The translations under genes and the position numbers were made by a program. The notes below the pieces were generated by a model that searched no databases, was not told the origin of the DNA, and was given only the letters and a program-made list of their open reading frames with translations. Shown piece by piece: positions 60,413 through 64,000 of a stretch of 64,000 nt of DNA. Origin of the DNA: an uncultured Sutterella sp. (GTDB lineage Bacteria; Pseudomonadota; Gammaproteobacteria; Burkholderiales; Burkholderiaceae_F); contig CAJMKD010000010.1 in NCBI GenBank assembly GCA_905213905.1, positions 20,670 to 84,669 of the forward strand, in the 5' to 3' direction. Within the stretch, counting starts at the first letter, position 1. The number at the start of each line of letters is the position of its first letter.

Positions 60413-61297
60413 TTAGGCGTCCTTGCCGCTCTCGGACTTCTCTTGCGCAGGCTTCTTAGCCGTGAGCGTGCGGCGCTCGTGCGGCGCCTCTTCGCTCTTC
60501 TTCTCGACTTCGCCCACGAGCGGCAGGAGCTGGCCGAAGATCTTCGGGTTGCCGCAGCAGATCGAGCCTGAAGCCCAGTCTTCGCCGCCCTTGAGGTCGG
60601 TGATGAGGCCGCCCGCCTCGAGCACGAGAAGCACGCCGGCGCAGATGTCCCAGGGCTTGAGGTTCTGTTCCCAGAACCCGTCGTAGCGGCCGCAGGCCAC
60701 CCACGCGAGGTCGAGCGCAGCCGAGCCCGGACGGCGCAGCCCGGCGGCGCGCTCAGCGACGCGGCGGAAGCGTTCGAGGTAGTCCTCGAAGTCGTCGCCG
60801 CGGCGGAAGGGGAAGCCCGTGCCGATCAGCGCGCGGCGCATTTCCTTCGTTTCGGAGACGCGGATGCGGCGATTGTCGAGGAAGGCGCCCTGGCCTTTGG
60901 CGGCCGTGAAGAGCTCGTTCTTGGCAACGTCGTAGATGACGCCGGCGATCACTTCGCCGCGGAAGGTGAGGCCGATCGAAACCGCATACTGCGGCAGGCC
61001 GTGGATGAAGTTCGTCGTGCCGTCGATCGGATCGACGATCCAGAGGTAGTCGCTTTTGGGATTGCCGACGCGGCCCGCTTCCTCCGTGAGGATTGCGTGC
61101 TGCGGATAGGCGTACTGAAGTTCGTTCACGATGGCTTCTTCGGCCGCGCGGTCGGCGGAGGTGACGAAGTCGTTGGCGGACTTGTCTTCGATGCGGAGAA
61201 GATCGCGGTCGTTGGCGGCGCGGGTGATTTCGCGCGCGGCGCGGCGGGCCGCCTTGACGGCGGTGGCGACGAAAGCTTGAAGTGACGACGTGGACAT
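60413..61297 (-). CDS. suhB: Inositol-1-monophosphatase family protein
   Basis: 294 residues from ATG 61297 (MSTSSLQAFVATAVKAARRA); an upstream frame to 61459 does not look homologous. Metal-binding motifs are EEAGR, WIVDPIDGTTNFIHG (about 83-97) and the C-terminal PWDICAGVLLVLEAGG. The family removes phosphate from myo-inositol phosphates; the proteobacterial SuhB also helps rRNA transcription antitermination. The C-terminus carries a charged Glu/Lys tail of about 30 residues. It is divergent from trmJ, the usual betaproteobacterial order. Confidence 0.93.
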   Translation of the reverse strand: MSTSSLQAFVATAVKAARRAAREITRAANDRDLLRIEDKSANDFVTSADRAAEEAIVNELQYAYPQHAILTEEAGRVGNPKSDYLWIVDPIDGTTNFIHGLPQYAVSIGLTFRGEVIAGVIYDVAKNELFTAAKGQGAFLDNRRIRVSETKEMRRALIGTGFPFRRGDDFEDYLERFRRVAERAAGLRRPGSAALDLAWVACGRYDGFWEQNLKPWDICAGVLLVLEAGGLITDLKGGEDWASGSICCGNPKIFGQLLPLVGEVEKKSEEAPHERRTLTAKKPAQEKSESGKDA

Positions 61298-61720
61298 GTG
61301 TATGGCCTGACAGTTGATGAACGGCATGCGCCCGCCCAAACGCAAAAGGCGCCGGCGCGCCCGATCGGGGTTCGCGCTTCGCGAGGAACGGCGTTCGGAC
61401 GGTTCGGCGCCCGACGGAAAAACTTGTGAAAGAACGGGCTTGCTCGGCCGATAAGGCAACGCTCTGAGAGACGCGGCCTCTTTCGGGGCATGAAGAAAAT
61501 GGCCGTGATTCTAGCAAATCAGCCTGCGGCGCGCCTTTGGGAAGCGGGCGAAATTTTGACGTCTGCAGGGCTGGCTGCGCGCTGGATGAGATTTGGCGCT
61601 TTGACCGCTAGAATGGCGGTCTCTGCGCGGCGGGCGCCTTGAGCGGTCGGTCTCAGGACGCGCCGGCTTCAAGCGCGGCAGAACTTTCGAACATTTCGTG
61701 CTTTTTCGAGGAATCCTTCA

Positions 61721-62527
61721 ATGCTTCCTTCCGAACTCGGCCGCCGGGTGCGCTTTGTGCTCTGCGAGCCGGCGCACCCCGGCAACATCGGCGCGGCTGC
61801 GCGCGCCATCAAGACGATGGGCTTTCGAGACCTGCGCGTCGTGGCGCCCCGCGAGCGGAACTTTCGCACGCACGAGGAAGCGCTTGCTTATGCAACGAGT
61901 TCAGCAGACGTGCTCGAGAGCGCCCGCATGCATGAGACGCTTGCCGAGGCGCTCGAAGGCGTGACCTTCGCCTGGGCGCTCACGGGGTACGACCGAGAAT
62001 TCGGCCCGCCGATGTCGCCCTTGCGCGAGGCGGCTGCCAAGTCGGACGCGTGGCTGCGGCAGATGGCAGGCGACATTGCTTTTGTTTTCGGCACGGAGCG
62101 CAGCGGCCTCACGAATGAAGAGGTAATGCGCTGCCAGGGGTGCGCCGCCATTCCGGCGGACCCCGAAAGTCCGAGCCTCAATCTCTCGCAGGCTGTGCAG
62201 CTCACGGCCTACGAGATGCAGAAGGCGCACCAAGATGCAGAAGGGCACAAGGGCGAGCTCTACGACTGGCAGGGCCGCTTTGCGCACGAGCCGCCTGCGA
62301 CAGCGGAAGCGATCGAGGGCTTTTTCCGGCACTGGGAGGAGGCGATGACCGCCTGCGGCATTCACGACCCGGCGCATCCGAAATTCCTGATGCCTATGTC
62401 GCGGCGGCTCTTTGGGCGCTCGGGGCTCACGCAGACCGAAATCGATCTGCTTCGCGGCATCTGTGCGGCCATTATTCGCCCCAAGCGCGAGCGCGTCGGC
62501 CTCAAGAAGAACGACCCGGGGCGCTAG
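61721..62527 (+). CDS. trmJ: tRNA (cytidine/uridine-2'-O-)-methyltransferase
   Basis: 268 residues. SpoU/SPOUT features: VRFVLCEPAHPGNIGAAARA (N-terminal motif 1), IAFVFGTERSGLTNEEV (motif 2) and IPADPESPSLNLSQAVQLTA (motif 3, the knotted SAM site). The C-terminal ~90 residues form the helical extension typical of TrmJ, which 2'-O-methylates position 32 of tRNAs. The ATG at 61721 fits the family start. It is divergent from suhB across 423 bases that otherwise show no gene. Confidence 0.92.
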   Translation: MLPSELGRRVRFVLCEPAHPGNIGAAARAIKTMGFRDLRVVAPRERNFRTHEEALAYATSSADVLESARMHETLAEALEGVTFAWALTGYDREFGPPMSPLREAAAKSDAWLRQMAGDIAFVFGTERSGLTNEEVMRCQGCAAIPADPESPSLNLSQAVQLTAYEMQKAHQDAEGHKGELYDWQGRFAHEPPATAEAIEGFFRHWEEAMTACGIHDPAHPKFLMPMSRRLFGRSGLTQTEIDLLRGICAAIIRPKRERVGLKKNDPGR

Positions 62528-62629
62528 AGCGTCTGCGCGGCGGCTAAACTTGCATCAGGCGTCTGCGCGCGCCGCTCGGCCGCGGCGCAGCGCTCCCTGC
62601 ATTCCTCCAGCGCAAACCGGAAAAACAAG

Positions 62630-63190
62630 ATGAGTCAAGAGAAAGACTTTAGCGAAGCGGCAGCGGCGGCTTCTGAAGCGCCGCGCCCGCTCATTGTCGT
62701 CAGTTCCCGCACCGGCAACACGATGATTCTCGCGCACGCGATCTGCGACGCGCTTCCCGGGGCGCTTCTGGTTCGCCCGAGCGAGCTTCCCGAAGACCTC
62801 TCGCCTTTCAATCCCGTGCTCCTTGGCTTCTGGTGCGACCGCGGGCATGCGCCCGAAGAAATGATTGAGGCGGCCAGGCGTCTTCACGGCAAGCGCATCG
62901 GCTGCTTTGCCACGATGGGCGGCAATCCCGAGGACCGGGCGGCGAAGGATTGGATGACGAAGACCGCCGAAGCGCTCGTGAAGCTCGGCACGGGCAACGA
63001 GCTCGCTGAAACGTTCCTCTGCCGCGGGCGCATCGATCCAAACGTTTTCGAGCGAATGACGGCGATGATGGGCGGGGTCGTCACGCCTGAGCGCGAAGCG
63101 CGCCGTCAGGCGAGCGAGACGCATCCGGACCGGCTTGACCTCGCGCGCGGCGCGGAAATTTTCCGCGGCGTCTTCGGCGCCAACTGGTAG
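62630..63190 (+). CDS. Flavodoxin-fold protein
   Basis: 186 residues. After a ~20-residue Ala/Glu N-terminus, LIVVSSRTGNTMILAHAICD carries the flavodoxin FMN phosphate loop (SRTGNT). NPVLLGFWCDRGHAPEEMIE and GKRIGCFATMGGNP fit the second and third FMN loops. The GFWxDxG pattern is shared with small flavodoxin-like electron carriers such as BilS, but no bilirubin reductase gene is nearby, so the partner is unknown. It is probably cytoplasmic. It follows trmJ by 102 bases. Confidence 0.8.
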   Translation: MSQEKDFSEAAAAASEAPRPLIVVSSRTGNTMILAHAICDALPGALLVRPSELPEDLSPFNPVLLGFWCDRGHAPEEMIEAARRLHGKRIGCFATMGGNPEDRAAKDWMTKTAEALVKLGTGNELAETFLCRGRIDPNVFERMTAMMGGVVTPEREARRQASETHPDRLDLARGAEIFRGVFGANW

Positions 63191-63386
63191 CGCTGCGGAC
63201 GTCTTCACATCGGCGCGTTGCCGCGGCGGCGCGCCGCAGCCGGCCGAGCAGCAGAAGCAGGCAAGTTTTCGCGAGAATTCGCAATCTCTCCCGCCAAGGA
63301 CTGCTTCAGAATGAACCTGTCAATTCGGGGCCGGGCGCAGCGGCGCGCCGGCTGGAATTCTCGGAAAAGACAGGAGAGAGAAGAAA

Positions 63387-64000
63387 ATGCCGCGTCTATA
63401 CACTCGCAAGGAATTTCTCAAGACCGCAGCTTCGCTTGCAGTCGCCATGGCTGCGGGCGGGCTCGCAGCGGAGCGTGCGCTCGCGCAGGCGCCTGTCGTC
63501 GGCTCCCGCAAGGTGAGCGCGGGTTTTTCGGGCGAAAAGGCAAAAGTTTACTTCACGAAGCACATTGACGCCGAGCACCTCAAGAAGCTCTATTCGCTGG
63601 TGAAGAGCCGCATCACGGGCAAGGTCGCGATCAAGCTGCATACGGGCGAGCGCAACGGCCCGAACATTCTGCCGCGCGATCTCGTAGCGTCGCTGCAGTC
63701 GACGATTCCCTCGAGCACAATCGTTGAAACGAACACGCTTTATCCGGGCGACCGCGATACCACTGAAAAGCATCTCGAGACGCTCAAGGTGAACGGCTGG
63801 ACCTTCTGTCCGGTCGACATTATGGATTCGGAAGGCACCGTTGAGCTGCCGGTGAAGGGCGGCAAGCACTTCAAGGCGGTTTCCATGGGCGGGCATATCG
63901 TCAACTACGACTCGATGCTGGTCCTCACGCACTTCAAGGGCCACGCCATGGGCGGCTTCGGCGGCTCGATGAAGAACATCGCGATCGGCTGCGCCGACGG
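63387..64000 (+). CDS. DUF362 domain protein with signal sequence (partial, runs off the window)
   Basis: At least 204 residues from ATG 63387, with AGGAGAG upstream; the 3' end lies outside the window. The N-terminus (TRKEFLKTAASLAVAMAAGG, then AERALAQAP) is an exported, Tat-like signal with a single Arg-Lys pair. The mature part shows DUF362 features: VYFTKHIDAEHLKKLYSLVK, VAIKLHTGERNGPNILPRDL, and THFKGHAMGGFGGSMKNIAI followed by GCA. DUF362 proteins often carry Fe-S clusters in their C-terminal part, which is not visible here. Function unknown. Confidence 0.85.
   Translation, partial: MPRLYTRKEFLKTAASLAVAMAAGGLAAERALAQAPVVGSRKVSAGFSGEKAKVYFTKHIDAEHLKKLYSLVKSRITGKVAIKLHTGERNGPNILPRDLVASLQSTIPSSTIVETNTLYPGDRDTTEKHLETLKVNGWTFCPVDIMDSEGTVELPVKGGKHFKAVSMGGHIVNYDSMLVLTHFKGHAMGGFGGSMKNIAIGCAD

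Noticed and set aside
1..64000. CRISPR array, tRNA or rRNA genes
   Set aside because: No regularly spaced short repeats, no cloverleaf-like sequences with a CCA end and T-loop, and no rRNA-like sequence was recognised on reading; covariance searches were not possible.

Overview
The window is chromosomal DNA, mostly GC-rich with dense coding, from a Gram-negative betaproteobacterium. The gene set (arylsulfotransferase, ESPR-type autotransporter, separate flavoprotein and tetraheme cytochrome of the flavocytochrome c type, DcuC, Porin_4-type porin) and several gene orders (ispA-dxs, rpsT divergent from murJ, smc/zipA/ligA, suhB divergent from trmJ) suggest the Sutterellaceae (Burkholderiales), probably an anaerobic or microaerobic gut commensal. 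The taxonomy is an inference from gene content; no database search was possible.

Layout. 1-3.4 kb: isoprenoid genes (ispA end, dxs) and murB. 3.5-8.6 kb: a hemolysin III-type membrane protein, a LysR regulator next to a periplasmic aryl-sulfate sulfotransferase, and a DUF1848 protein. 8.7-10.8 kb: rpsT divergent from murJ. 10.8-13.1 kb: a decayed, increasingly AT-rich region holding a broken IS66-type element (tnpA, tnpB and tnpC remnants in order). 13.1-16.8 kb: a large autotransporter whose signal peptide is interrupted by a G9 tract that puts the gene out of frame, which looks like phase variation in the OFF state. 17-25.3 kb: a transposase-like HTH protein, TrkH, a small acidic protein, an MFS transporter with divergent LysR, and a MarR / HlyD / ABC-2 permease efflux locus with a shared palindromic operator candidate. 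25.4-27.6 kb: a KefB/YbaL-type antiporter pseudogene with three lesions. 27.8-36.2 kb: a conserved hypothetical protein, an ABC-F ATPase, prmB and smc.

36.4-42.8 kb: a minus-strand block made of a sensor kinase with a PhnD-like periplasmic domain, a FixJ-type response regulator, a flavocytochrome c-type flavoprotein, a tetraheme cytochrome c and a second Tat-exported flavoprotein. It sits between smc and zipA-ligA, which are usually neighbours in betaproteobacteria, so it looks like a self-contained, signal-controlled anaerobic reductase module inserted there. 43-48.2 kb: zipA-like, ligA, an MTA/MTI phosphorylase and def. 48.2-48.5 kb: a Fur-box promoter facing a short transcript that ends in a hairpin, a candidate Fur-regulated small RNA.

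48.6-55.0 kb: a fumarate-related unit: a DcuC-type transporter, an argininosuccinate lyase-family enzyme, a divergent LysR, a porin and a periplasmic SGNH hydrolase. The same CTTTGCG-N5-CGCAAAG palindrome lies before the lyase and before the porin, tying them into one regulon. 55.1-64 kb: a GntR/FCD regulator with a perfect 26-bp palindrome upstream, a U32-family protein, mutS, suhB, trmJ, a flavodoxin-like protein and the start of a DUF362 protein. No tRNA, rRNA, CRISPR array or intact prophage was seen.
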